NCBI RefSeq assembly: GCF_000746275.1
Contig: NZ_KN050829.1
Location: 175,827-239,826 of the forward strand
Reading direction: 5' to 3'
From: Thermopetrobacter sp. TC1
GTDB lineage: Bacteria; Pseudomonadota; Alphaproteobacteria; Rhizobiales; Aestuariivirgaceae
Length of the DNA stretch: 64,000 nucleotides
The position numbers and the translations under genes are program-made. The notes under the pieces were generated by a model that worked only from the letters and a program-made list of their open reading frames with translations, did no database searches and was not told where the DNA came from. Positions 8,317-17,134 of the stretch are shown one piece after another. Every line of letters begins with the position of its first letter. The first letter of the stretch is position 1.

Positions 8317-9297
8317 ATGCCGGCACGCAAGCGCATGCGCATCGCCTCAGGACCGGTGCTCTTCAACTGGGCGCCGGAACAGTGGCGCGATTTTCATTTC
8401 CGTCTTGCTGATGTTGAGGATGTGGACATCGTGCATGTGGGCGAGGTGGTCTGCGCCAAGCGGCATCCTTTCTTCGAGCCTTACATGGCCGAGGTGATCG
8501 AGCGCCTGTTCGCTTCGGGCAAACAGGTGGTGCTCTCCGCCCTGGCCCTGGCCATGAACCGCAATGAACGCAGCCTTATCGACAGCATCACCGCCATGGC
8601 CGGGGAGGCTTCTGCTTCGGAGGAAACGGCCGATGAAGGCGGGGAGGGTGAAGGCGCGCTCATCATCGAGGCCAATGACTTGACAGCCCTGGCCAGGCTT
8701 GCCGGGCGCCGCTTCGTCATCGGCCCCTTCGTGAACACCTATAATGCGCTGACGGTGAAGGAACTTGCCCATCTGGGCGCGGTGCGCATCTGCCTGCCGC
8801 CGGAGTTGGGCCGGCAGGCCTTGAGCGCGCTTGTGCCCGCCATGACCGATATCGGCGTTGAGGCGGAGGTGTTCGCCTTCGGCCGCATGCCGCTGGCGCT
8901 CTCCGCCCGCTGTTATCATGCCCGCAGCCATGGCCTGCCCAAGGACGGTTGCCGTTATGTCTGCGGGGAGGATCCGGACGGCCTGCCGCTGAAAACCCTG
9001 GATGAGGAACCCTTCCTCGCCGTCAATGGCATTCAGACGCTCTCCTATGCCTGCCTCAACCTGCTGGGCGAGATTCCACTGCTGAAGGATATGGGCGTCT
9101 CCGTGCTGCGTTTATCCCCCCATGCCACCTGTGACATGGCCGAGGTGGCTGCCATTTTCCGTGCCGTTGCCGATGAGAACATGGCGGTGGCGGAAGGCCT
9201 GGCCCGCCTTGAGGCGCTGAAACTTCCCTTTCCTTTCGCCAACGGCTATTTCCACGGCCAGCCCGGTGCCGCCTGGCTGAAGCCTGATCCTGCCTGA
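8317..9297 (+). CDS. ubiV: UbiV, U32 peptidase-like partner of UbiU
   Basis: Second iron-sulfur subunit of the O2-independent ubiquinone hydroxylase. The product from this ATG is 326 residues and begins near the family's usual GPVLFNW strand; AAGGA lies about ten bases upstream, so I prefer it to the frame's earlier ATG at 8,227. The cluster cysteines are visible: VVCAKRHPF at about residue 46, then ARCYHARSHGLPKDGCRYVC, a C-x12-C-x3-C set as in UbiV. Last gene of the ubiTUV unit; no strong terminator follows. Confidence 0.92.
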   Translation: MPARKRMRIASGPVLFNWAPEQWRDFHFRLADVEDVDIVHVGEVVCAKRHPFFEPYMAEVIERLFASGKQVVLSALALAMNRNERSLIDSITAMAGEASASEETADEGGEGEGALIIEANDLTALARLAGRRFVIGPFVNTYNALTVKELAHLGAVRICLPPELGRQALSALVPAMTDIGVEAEVFAFGRMPLALSARCYHARSHGLPKDGCRYVCGEDPDGLPLKTLDEEPFLAVNGIQTLSYACLNLLGEIPLLKDMGVSVLRLSPHATCDMAEVAAIFRAVADENMAVAEGLARLEALKLPFPFANGYFHGQPGAAWLKPDPA

Positions 9298-9536
9298 CAG
9301 CCGAGGAAACCGCTCGGTTCACCTTGCGCGAGCGCTTCGTTCAGTCATCATGCTGGCTCGCCAAAGCGGGGGCGCGGAATGGCGGGCGGAATGAAAGTTC
9401 ATGAGAAGGTGAATGTCCGTTTGGGCTCTCTGCATCGGGGCAGGGCGCCAAATGCCAGATCATGGAAACCCAACGCCAGATCATGTGAAAAAGCGCACGG
9501 AGAGTCCGCCCCCGGAACGCATGCGATCATGCCCGT

Positions 9537-10688
9537 TCAGAACTGCTTGGCCGTCGCCACCGTGCCCCGCACCGCCGATGTCGTGGCGTTGAGCAGTTCG
9601 AGGAACTTCATGAGATCCGTGCTCACGGAATTGGCCACATAGACGACATCGTTGTCCCGCATCAGGAAGCCCTGCGCCAGGAAGAAGGCCTTGGGCTTGC
9701 TGAAATCAACGAGATAGACCACGGGCGTGACCCCGGTGGGATTGAGCTGATCCCGGTCATAGCCCATGGCCTTCAGCACATGATTCCTTTCAAAGCGGAA
9801 CAGGAACACACCCCGCGGGCTGGCGCGATCATCAAGCAGGCCGCCGGCGCGCGCCACCGCTTCCATGAGGTTGACCCTGTCCTTGTCGAAGGCATATTCC
9901 CCGGTCTTGCTCACCGCGCCGAGCGCAGTGTAGGTCTGCGGATTGTGCGAAAGATAGATCTGATCCCCGGGCTGCACATAGATATTTTCCGAAGGATCGC
10001 TGATCACCTTCTTGAGATTCTGAACCGCCCGCTTTTTGCCACGAATCAGGGTGAGCATGGTCTCGCGCGCCGGCCCGGCCGCACCGCCGGCGGCGGCGAT
10101 CATGTCGAGCACGCGGTCGCCTTTCAGCGAGATCTCATACTTGCCCGGTTTGCGCACATCACCGTTCACCACCACCGTATTGGAACGGTTGCGCGTGATG
10201 TTCACGAGCACCTGCGGCGAGATGGCCTTGCCGGAGAGAGCCTTTTCGATACGCCTCTGCAGCTGAAGCGGCGTGAGCCCGGCCGCCTTGATCACGCCGA
10301 CGAAGGGGATGGAAATATACCCCTTTTCGTTGACCTTGATGGGCGGCAGCTGCGTGCCCTTGGTGTCGGCGGTGGAAAACAGGCCTCCTTCCGCCGCTTC
10401 CCAGATGTTGATCTGCAGAACATCGCCAACGCCGATCCGATTGGTGTAGGCACGCCTGCCGCGGTTGCCAAACGTGGCATAGAGGCCTTTTTCCTCGAAT
10501 CGCAATTGTGTGGTGATCGTCTCGGAAGAAACCGGGATGATGAGATAATCATCCGCCTTCTCGGATCTGACGGAAGCCTCCTTGACGATGCTGCCAGCCG
10601 AAGGCCCTTCGGAAGGTATAACGGCCCCGCACGCTGCGAGCAGCAGCGCAGCCCCGAGCGCAAGCAACAGCCGCATGGCGGATGCCAT
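9537..10688 (-). CDS. Polysaccharide export lipoprotein (Wza/OPX family)
   Basis: Outer-membrane polysaccharide export protein of 383 residues. The N-terminus is a lipoprotein signal with lipobox LAAC at about residue 19. The Poly_export domain is seen in YTNRIGVGDVLQINIWEA and VNEKGYISIPFVGVI (about 85-180), followed by SLBB-type repeats (VVNGDVRKPGKYEI, and ALGAVSKTGEYAF). GGGGGA stands about nine bases before the ATG. No synthesis or co-polymerase gene is adjacent, so its partner system is elsewhere, perhaps the locus at 27-31 kb. Confidence 0.88.
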   Translation of the reverse strand: MASAMRLLLALGAALLLAACGAVIPSEGPSAGSIVKEASVRSEKADDYLIIPVSSETITTQLRFEEKGLYATFGNRGRRAYTNRIGVGDVLQINIWEAAEGGLFSTADTKGTQLPPIKVNEKGYISIPFVGVIKAAGLTPLQLQRRIEKALSGKAISPQVLVNITRNRSNTVVVNGDVRKPGKYEISLKGDRVLDMIAAAGGAAGPARETMLTLIRGKKRAVQNLKKVISDPSENIYVQPGDQIYLSHNPQTYTALGAVSKTGEYAFDKDRVNLMEAVARAGGLLDDRASPRGVFLFRFERNHVLKAMGYDRDQLNPTGVTPVVYLVDFSKPKAFFLAQGFLMRDNDVVYVANSVSTDLMKFLELLNATTSAVRGTVATAKQF

Positions 10689-10797
10689 CGATGAAATCCC
10701 CCGTTAACCCCCACGTGCAAGATCGCGACCACATGATCACGAATATGATTTTTGCAAGGCATGATAGAATTGAATGAAGAATTTTCCAAGAGGTTTT

Positions 10798-12108
10798 TCA
10801 ACCCACAAGGTCTTTCAGGCGGTAATACAACATGCCAAGAGCATGGGTCGGTCGTCTCAACACGCCGCCGGGGAAGGGGATGTGTCTGATTCGCGTAAAA
10901 AGTTCAAAACGATTTGACATGCCAAGAATGCGTTCCGCCATCAGCCGCCCCATCATGCCGGAAAGCGCAACCCCCTGGCCCGAATAGCCCTGGGCATAGA
11001 GAATGCGCCCCTGCCGGCCCAGGATGCCGGCATCCGGCATGCGGTTCATGGTGATGGCGATGTGCCCGCCCCAGGCGAAATCGATCTCCGCATCGGCAAG
11101 CTGCGGAAACACGCGCAGCATGCGCGGGCGCATGAAGGCGGCAAGGTCCTTCGGGTGCCAGCCCGTATAGGAGCAGCGCCCGCCGAAGAGCAGGCGATGA
11201 TCCGGCGTAAGGCGAAAATAGTCCACCACGAAATTGGCGTCCGCCACCGCCTCGTTGCGTTTGATCAGGCCGCGGGCGCGTTCTTCGCCCAGAGGTTCGG
11301 TGGCGATCACGTAGCTTGCCACCGGCAGGATGCGCCGGGCCAGGCGCGGGAAAAGCCGGCCGAGATAGGCATTGGCGGCGATGATGAGATGATCGCAGCG
11401 CACATGGCCTTCCGCGCACGACAGCACGATGCCGCCATCCCGCTCTTCTTCCACTTCAAGAACCGGCGAATGCTCGAAAATGCGCGCGCCCGCCTCTTCC
11501 GCCGCCCGCGCCAGCCCGTAGGCGTATTTGAGCGGATGAAAATGCCCCGCACCGGGATCCACTAAAGCGCCGTGATAGACACGGCTGCCCAGGTGCTCTG
11601 CCTCCAGCGTCGCCTTGTCGATGATCCGGCAGCGGTCATAGCCATAGGCGGCAAGTTCCTCCGCCCATTCCTTCAGGTCGTCCATCTGCGAAGGCTTGTT
11701 GGCGCAGATGAGATAGCCCCAGGCCAGCGCGCAGTCGATGTCGTACTTTTCGCAGCGTTCGCGGATGAGCGCCTTGGCCTCCTCGCTGATGGCGAAGGTC
11801 TCCTGCGCGCCGTGCCGGCCCAGGTGTTTCTCGAAGGATTTCATGGAGACGGTATAGCCGGTGCAGATCTGCCCGCCGTTGCGCCCGGTTGCGCCCCAGC
11901 CGATGGGACCGGCTTCAAGAACCGCGGTGCGCACCCCCTGTTCCGCAAGGTCAAGCGCCGCCGAAAGCCCGGTGAGCCCGGCGCCGATGATGGCCACGTC
12001 CACCCGCAGATCCTTACGCAAGGGAGCGTGGGAAGGCGCTTCGCCAAGCGTGGCCCGATACCAGGTGAGCGCGTCGAGAACGCCAAGCGTTGCTGAAGAA
12101 GGCGCCAT
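10798..12108 (-). CDS. puuB: FAD-dependent amine oxidase, gamma-glutamylputrescine oxidase-like
   Basis: A 436-residue DAO-family flavoprotein. The FAD dinucleotide-binding site is VDVAIIGAGLTGLSAALDLA and the flavin-linked GATGRNGGQICTGY follows. The C-terminal QGYSGQGVALSGMMG segment is characteristic of PuuB-like enzymes, which oxidise gamma-glutamylputrescine. I choose the ATG at 12,108 because GAGGAG lies ten bases ahead; the frame also opens with TTG at 12,126. It is divergent from a glutamine synthetase-like gene, the usual PuuA partner, which supports polyamine use. Confidence 0.85.
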   Translation of the reverse strand: MAPSSATLGVLDALTWYRATLGEAPSHAPLRKDLRVDVAIIGAGLTGLSAALDLAEQGVRTAVLEAGPIGWGATGRNGGQICTGYTVSMKSFEKHLGRHGAQETFAISEEAKALIRERCEKYDIDCALAWGYLICANKPSQMDDLKEWAEELAAYGYDRCRIIDKATLEAEHLGSRVYHGALVDPGAGHFHPLKYAYGLARAAEEAGARIFEHSPVLEVEEERDGGIVLSCAEGHVRCDHLIIAANAYLGRLFPRLARRILPVASYVIATEPLGEERARGLIKRNEAVADANFVVDYFRLTPDHRLLFGGRCSYTGWHPKDLAAFMRPRMLRVFPQLADAEIDFAWGGHIAITMNRMPDAGILGRQGRILYAQGYSGQGVALSGMMGRLMAERILGMSNRFELFTRIRHIPFPGGVLRRPTHALGMLYYRLKDLVG

Positions 12109-12144
12109 GGCCCGTTTTCTCCTCAAAGGTGCGCAAAAAACCTT

Positions 12145-12164
12145 GTTCCCTGCCCCCCGGGAAC
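12145..12164. promoter_or_regulatory. Small inverted repeat in the puuA/puuB divergent promoter region
   Basis: GTTCCC and GGGAAC are separated by eight bases between the two divergent polyamine genes. It could be an operator for both genes; the arms are short and I recognise no known regulator's motif. Confidence 0.2.
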
Positions 12165-12281
12165 TATCTTCACGGTAGGGATTTCATTCAGTGGCCCAAT
12201 TTCCCGGCAGAGACAAGGCGGCGCGCGCCGCCGTGTGAGAGGGGAGGGGCCATCTGCAAGCGCAAAGAGCGAAGATCCGCC

Positions 12282-13649
12282 ATGACCGAGGATGCCTTCA
12301 TGCCCGTTGATGATCATCACGCCTGGTTGTCCGGAAACGAAATTGATGAGGTGGAATGTCTGGTGCCGGACATGACCGGCGTGCCCCGCGGCAAGATCCT
12401 GCCCGCTTCCAAGTTCCTGAAAGGCGTGGCGGAGGAGGCCCTGCGCATCCCGGAGGAGCTGTTCATCCTCACCGTCACCGGCCGCTACTGGCCGCAGCCA
12501 ACGGTGACGCATCCGGCCTCCATCGATCTGGTCATGAAGCCGGATCTCGCCACCTTGCGCCGTGTGCCCTGGCATGACAATCCCACCGCCTCGGTCATCT
12601 GCGATGTGGAATATGCCGACGGCAAGCCGGTGGACATCGCTCCGCGGCAGGTGCTGAAGCGCATCCTAAAGGAGTACGAAAAGCGCGGGTTGAAGCCGGT
12701 GGTGGCGCCGGAGCTGGAGTTCTATCTCGTCAAGCAGAATCGCGATCCCGACTATCCGCTGGAGCCGGCCGTGGGCATCAGCGGCCGCGAGGAGGCGGCC
12801 GGGCAGGCCTATGGTGTTGATGCCGCCAACGATTTCGACGAGGTGGTCGAGGACATCTACGAATATTGCGAGATTCAGGGCATCGACATCGACACCATCA
12901 GCCACGAATCCGGCCCCGCCCAGCTGGAGATCAACTTCAATCACGGCGATCCGCTGGAGCTTGCCGATCAGGTGATGCGGTTCAAGCGCACCGTGCGTCA
13001 GGCCGCCATCCTCAATGGCATTTACGCCACCTTCATGGCCAAGCCGCATGAGAACGAACCCGGCTCGGCCATGCATATCCATCAGTCGATCCTCGATGCC
13101 AAGACCGGGCGCAATATCTTCGCCACCGCCAGCGGCCGCCCCTCAGCCCGCTTTCTGCATTACATCGGCGGCCTGCAGCGCTACATGGCGGCGGCCATGC
13201 CCTTCTTTGCGCCCAATGTGAATTCCTACCGGCGCCTGGTGCCCTTCTCGGATGCGCCCACCACCACCCACTGGGGCTTTGACAACCGCACCGCCCCCTT
13301 GCGCGCGCCACGGGCCAATCCGGAGAACATGCGCATCGAGCATCGCGTGCCGGGAGCGGACGCCAATCCCTATCTCGCCATTGCCGTCTCTTTAGCATGC
13401 GGCCTTCTTGGCCTGAAGGAGAAGATAAAGCCCAGCGATCCGGTTGAGGGCTCCTGCTATCGCTATGCCCATGCCCTGCCGCTGACGCTGGAGGAGTCGC
13501 TTTCCCGCCTTTCCCATGCCAGGCCGCTCAAGCAGATGCTGGGCGAGCGCTTCGTGGAGGCCTATATCGGCGTAAAGGAGGCGGAGCTGGACCAGTGGCG
13601 CCGCGTCATTTCCTCCTGGGAGCGCGAACACCTGATACTCAATGTCTGA
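12282..13649 (+). CDS. puuA: Glutamine synthetase-family enzyme, gamma-glutamylputrescine synthetase-like
   Basis: Type I glutamine synthetase fold, 455 residues from the ATG at 12,282, which gives a normal start for the family; the frame's upstream extension is not conserved in character. Active-site landmarks include PELEFYL, ESGPAQLEINFNHGDPL, SAMHIHQSI, NSYRRLVP and the substrate-proximal IEHRVPGADANPYLAIA. Divergent pairing with a puuB-like oxidase points to gamma-glutamylation of putrescine or a similar amine rather than ammonia assimilation. The exact amine cannot be read from sequence. Confidence 0.85.
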   Translation: MTEDAFMPVDDHHAWLSGNEIDEVECLVPDMTGVPRGKILPASKFLKGVAEEALRIPEELFILTVTGRYWPQPTVTHPASIDLVMKPDLATLRRVPWHDNPTASVICDVEYADGKPVDIAPRQVLKRILKEYEKRGLKPVVAPELEFYLVKQNRDPDYPLEPAVGISGREEAAGQAYGVDAANDFDEVVEDIYEYCEIQGIDIDTISHESGPAQLEINFNHGDPLELADQVMRFKRTVRQAAILNGIYATFMAKPHENEPGSAMHIHQSILDAKTGRNIFATASGRPSARFLHYIGGLQRYMAAAMPFFAPNVNSYRRLVPFSDAPTTTHWGFDNRTAPLRAPRANPENMRIEHRVPGADANPYLAIAVSLACGLLGLKEKIKPSDPVEGSCYRYAHALPLTLEESLSRLSHARPLKQMLGERFVEAYIGVKEAELDQWRRVISSWEREHLILNV

Positions 13650-13707
13650 AAATGGCTGTAACGCTTTGAAGATTCAATAAAATTCGTATTTGCTCGCACA
13701 GAGGCGT

Positions 13708-14679
13708 TCAAACCAGTCTATCGGGCGGCTCGCGGCCCTCGAAGAAGGCGCGCAAGTTATCAAGCGCGCGAAAGCCCATGGCCTCGCGCGTGCGCGGTGT
13801 GGCCGAGCCCAGATGCGGCAGCAGGAAGACATTCTCAAGCTCCCGATAGCGCGGATCGATATCCGGCTCATTGTTGAAGACATCCAGCCCCGCCGCCGCC
13901 ACATGCCCGCTTTGCAGGGCGGCGATCAGGGCATCGTCATCAACAAGATCGCCGCGCGCGGTATTGATCACCACCGCGCCCTTGGGCAGCAGGGCGATGG
14001 TTTCGGCATTGAGAATGCCGCGCGTCTCCGGCGTGGAAGCACAGTTGAGCGAGAGGAAATCGCAAAGAGGCAGCATCTCTTCCAGGGTTTCGTGCCAGAT
14101 GGCATCGCCCTCCAGTTCCGGCGGCAGCCGGCGCCGGTTGTGATAATGGATGTCCATGTCAAAGGCGCGCGCCCGTTTGGCCAGGGCGCGGCCGATGTGC
14201 CCCATGCCGATGATGCCAAGGCGCCGGCCGCTCACGTCGATCCCCAAGGGATGGGTGGGGGCCCAGGCGCCCCAGCGCCCTTCGCGCACCATGCGCTCGC
14301 CCCAATAGGCGCCGCGCGCCGCACCCAGCAGCAGCAACATGGCCACATCGGCGGTGGCGTCGGTGAGCACCTCCGGCGTGTGCGTAACCACGATGCCCCG
14401 CGTACGGGCCGCCTCAAGATCGATGTGATCATAGCCCACGGAGAAGGTGGCAATGATGCGCACGCTCTCGGGCAGGGCGTTTATGACCTGCGCTGTCATG
14501 CGCTCGGTGGGGCAGACGAGCAGGCCGTCACATCCCACCGCCTGCGCGATGATCTCATCCGCGGAAAGGCGCCTGTCCTCGGGATTTTCAACCGTTTCAA
14601 ACAGTTCGGCAAGCGCGGCCTCCACCCGCGCCGGATAGCGCCGCGTCAGCAGGATGCGTGGTTTGTGGCCTTTCATCAT
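13708..14679 (-). CDS. D-2-hydroxyacid dehydrogenase (glyoxylate/hydroxypyruvate reductase-like)
   Basis: NAD(P)-dependent D-isomer 2-hydroxyacid dehydrogenase of 323 residues from the ATG at 14,679. The nucleotide site is LGIIGMGHIGRALAKRARAF; the catalytic arginine is in NCASTPETRGILN, the glutamate in GLDVFNNEPDI and the histidine in FLLPHLGSAT. An alternative ATG lies one codon later. The frame is open far upstream but that region overlaps the divergent eipB gene and has no family resemblance. Probably reduces glyoxylate, hydroxypyruvate or a related 2-oxoacid. Confidence 0.88.
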   Translation of the reverse strand: MMKGHKPRILLTRRYPARVEAALAELFETVENPEDRRLSADEIIAQAVGCDGLLVCPTERMTAQVINALPESVRIIATFSVGYDHIDLEAARTRGIVVTHTPEVLTDATADVAMLLLLGAARGAYWGERMVREGRWGAWAPTHPLGIDVSGRRLGIIGMGHIGRALAKRARAFDMDIHYHNRRRLPPELEGDAIWHETLEEMLPLCDFLSLNCASTPETRGILNAETIALLPKGAVVINTARGDLVDDDALIAALQSGHVAAAGLDVFNNEPDIDPRYRELENVFLLPHLGSATPRTREAMGFRALDNLRAFFEGREPPDRLV

Positions 14680-14763
14680 GCTGCCTGCCCCGGGCTTGTC
14701 ATGCGCAAAGATCCCCTTATGCTTGCGGACGGATCGGAAGGGATGCGAACAAAAGGTTAACGC

Positions 14764-15729
14764 ATGCACACCTCGGGCATCAAGCGCACGGCCGCCATCA
14801 CATTTGGCGCAGGTTTCATCGCCGCGCATCTGCTCTCCATGGCTGCGGCCGCGCCGGCCGGAAAGATTCAGGCAGGGCAGGATGATGGCGCTGTCACCAT
14901 CATCAGGCCGCCGAAGAAATCTGCGCCATCGACAGCGCCTGAGGCTGAGAGCCTGCCGGGGCTTCTGCCTCATCTTGCCGTTTATGATTTCTCCCTTGCC
15001 CGCGCCGCGCACCGCACAGGGATGACCGCGGGCAACGGTCGCATCGTCTTTGATATTCAGGGCAGCCCCTGCACGAAGTGGACGAGCAGAACCCGCATGG
15101 TCATCGAGATGACCTTCCGCCGCCGCGGCAGCCGTCTTACCGACGCCCGCGATCGAACGGAAGAAACGGCGGACGGCAGCCGCATGACGTATGAGAGCAT
15201 TCGCTTCGTCAATGGCGCCAAGGTGGAGGATATCCGCCTGAAAGCGGAACGTGATCCCGAAACCGGCACGGTGCGCCTGGACTTCGAGCGCCCGGATACC
15301 AACACCTTCGAGCTGCCCGGCGATACCCTCTTTCCCATACAGGCCACACGACATCTGCTGAAGGCGGCGCAGGCGGGCAGGCGCTATCTCACCTATCGCG
15401 TCTATGAAGGCTTTGCCGATGGCCGCGCCCGCAAGGTGGTGGCCGTCATCGGCCCGCCCATGCGGCAGGATCCGTCGGTGCAGGGTGTGCCCGGCCTGCC
15501 CGAGACGGGCAATCTGCCGGCCTGGCCGGTTTCACTCGCCTATTATGAGGACAAGGCGGGGCGGGATGTCGGTGTGCCGCGCTATCAGGTGAGCTTCCGC
15601 CTGCATGCCAACGGCGTGCTTTCGGAAATACTTCTCGATTACGGCGACTATGCGCTGAAAGGCACGCTGGTGGAGGTCAGGCCCTATCCGCAGGAAAAGG
15701 AGACGGCCTGCAAACCATCCGGACAATGA
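14764..15729 (+). CDS. eipB: EipB-family (DUF1849) periplasmic envelope-integrity protein
   Basis: A 321-residue exported protein with a signal peptide (first about 28 residues, ending AAAAPAG). The mature part matches the EipB/DUF1849 pattern: LLPHLAVYDFSLARA, GNGRIVFDIQGSPCTKW, SRMTYESIRFVNG, DTLFPIQATRHLL, a WPVSLAYYED segment and SFRLHANGVLSEILLDYGDY near the end. In Brucella EipB is a periplasmic beta-spiral protein that supports envelope integrity. Divergent from the dehydrogenase gene with 84 bases between, which include a GGTTAAC close to the ATG. Confidence 0.85.
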   Translation: MHTSGIKRTAAITFGAGFIAAHLLSMAAAAPAGKIQAGQDDGAVTIIRPPKKSAPSTAPEAESLPGLLPHLAVYDFSLARAAHRTGMTAGNGRIVFDIQGSPCTKWTSRTRMVIEMTFRRRGSRLTDARDRTEETADGSRMTYESIRFVNGAKVEDIRLKAERDPETGTVRLDFERPDTNTFELPGDTLFPIQATRHLLKAAQAGRRYLTYRVYEGFADGRARKVVAVIGPPMRQDPSVQGVPGLPETGNLPAWPVSLAYYEDKAGRDVGVPRYQVSFRLHANGVLSEILLDYGDYALKGTLVEVRPYPQEKETACKPSGQ

Positions 15730-15784
15730 GCGCATGAATCCTTACGTGAAACGGGCGGCCTAAGCACCTGAGCAATTGCCCCGT

Positions 15785-17134
15785 TTAGTCAATCCGTTTT
15801 CCCGAAAGCCCCAGGCCCTTGTCGATGGCGGCGGAACCGAAGCGTGCGCGCAGGCGCTCCATGGCCAGCTCGGCCCGGGCCAGCTTTTCCGCCCGCGCAT
15901 CCAGCGAGCGGGTGAGCATCGCCTCATCCATGTCCACAAGTTCGGCAATGCCGCAACCGATCAGGCGGCAGGCCCGCCCCTGCCGCAGCCGTTCCATCAG
16001 GGGCAGGGCGGCGGCAAAGATGCGCCCGGCCAGAAGCGTTGGCTCGTTAAGATGCGTTTGCGCGGTATGGGTTTCGAAATCGGCAAGGCGCACCTTGACC
16101 ATGACCACATGCCCGCCCTTGCCCTTTTTGAGCGCCCGTTTCATCACCTTGCGCGACAGATGCCACAGCGTGGCTTTCAGCATCCAGGCATCCGCAACAT
16201 CCTCGGCGAAGGTGGTTTCCGCGGAGATGCTCTTTGGTTCGTGATGGGGCACCACGGGGCGCGGATCGATGCCGCGCGCCACCTCGTAAAGATGCAGCCC
16301 CCACTTGCCGAAACGGGCAAGCAGCCAGCCCTTGTCCCGTTCGCGCAAGCTTCGCACCGTGGTGATGCCGTGTTTCTTCAGCGTGCGTGCAGCCGCCGGG
16401 CCCACGCCCCACAGCTCCTCCACCTTCAGCCCGTCGAGGAAGTCCTGCGCGCCTTCGCGGTCGATGACGGCAAAGCCGCGCGGCTTGTCCAGATCCGAGG
16501 CCATCTTGGCCAGAAACTTGTTGAAGGACAGGCCGATGGAGATGGTCAGCCCTGTCTCCCGCTCCACCCGGCGGGCAAGGCGTGCCAGCATCAGCGCCGG
16601 CGGCACGCCGTGCAGCCGCTCGGTGCCGGACAGGTCGAGAAAGGCCTCGTCAATGGAAATGCGCTCCACAAGCGGCGTGATCTCATGCATCATCGCCGCG
16701 ATACGCGCCCCCTCGCGCGCATACTTCTCCCGGTCCGGCGGCAACACCACCAGGTCGGGACACAGCCGCCGCGCCGTCACCATCGGCATGGCCGAACGAA
16801 TGCCCCATGTCCGGGCCAGATAGCAGGCGGCGGCCACAACGCCGCGCTCGCCCACGCCGCCCACCACCACCGGCTTGTCCCGCAAGTCCGGTCGGTCGCG
16901 CTTTTCGATGTTGGCGAAAAAGGCATCGCAATCCACATGCGCCACCGTCAGGGCAAACAGCCCGGGTGCCATAACCACGCGCGGTGAATGACAGCGCGGG
17001 CAGCGATCCATGGCGCTTGCGGCGCTCTTGCCTGGCAGATCGAGGATATGATCGCAATCGCGACAGAACCCCTGAACGGGTGCGTCGCGTTCGCTCGAAA
17101 TTCTGGTATCAGAAGATCCAGTCATCGCCGGCAA
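15785..17134 (-). CDS. dinB: DNA polymerase IV (DinB, Y-family) with N-terminal zinc-ribbon-like extension
   Basis: Error-prone Y-family polymerase of 449 residues. The catalytic palm is clear: HVDCDAFFANIE at about residue 66 and SIDEAFLDLSG at about 165 carry the metal-binding acids. Helix-hairpin-helix (VEELWGVGPAAARTL) and little-finger regions follow. Before the catalytic core is an extension with FCRDCDHI and RCPRCHSPR, two CxxC pairs forming a probable zinc ribbon, known in a subgroup of alphaproteobacterial DinB proteins. The start overlaps the ROK kinase gene by 26 bases on the same strand; an internal ATG at residue 4 is an alternative. Confidence 0.92.
   Translation of the reverse strand: MPAMTGSSDTRISSERDAPVQGFCRDCDHILDLPGKSAASAMDRCPRCHSPRVVMAPGLFALTVAHVDCDAFFANIEKRDRPDLRDKPVVVGGVGERGVVAAACYLARTWGIRSAMPMVTARRLCPDLVVLPPDREKYAREGARIAAMMHEITPLVERISIDEAFLDLSGTERLHGVPPALMLARLARRVERETGLTISIGLSFNKFLAKMASDLDKPRGFAVIDREGAQDFLDGLKVEELWGVGPAAARTLKKHGITTVRSLRERDKGWLLARFGKWGLHLYEVARGIDPRPVVPHHEPKSISAETTFAEDVADAWMLKATLWHLSRKVMKRALKKGKGGHVVMVKVRLADFETHTAQTHLNEPTLLAGRIFAAALPLMERLRQGRACRLIGCGIAELVDMDEAMLTRSLDARAEKLARAELAMERLRARFGSAAIDKGLGLSGKRID

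Noticed and set aside
13708..15354. 548-codon version of the dehydrogenase
   Set aside because: The extra 225 codons overlap eipB on the other strand and lack conserved sequence; the family start is at 14,679 or 14,676.
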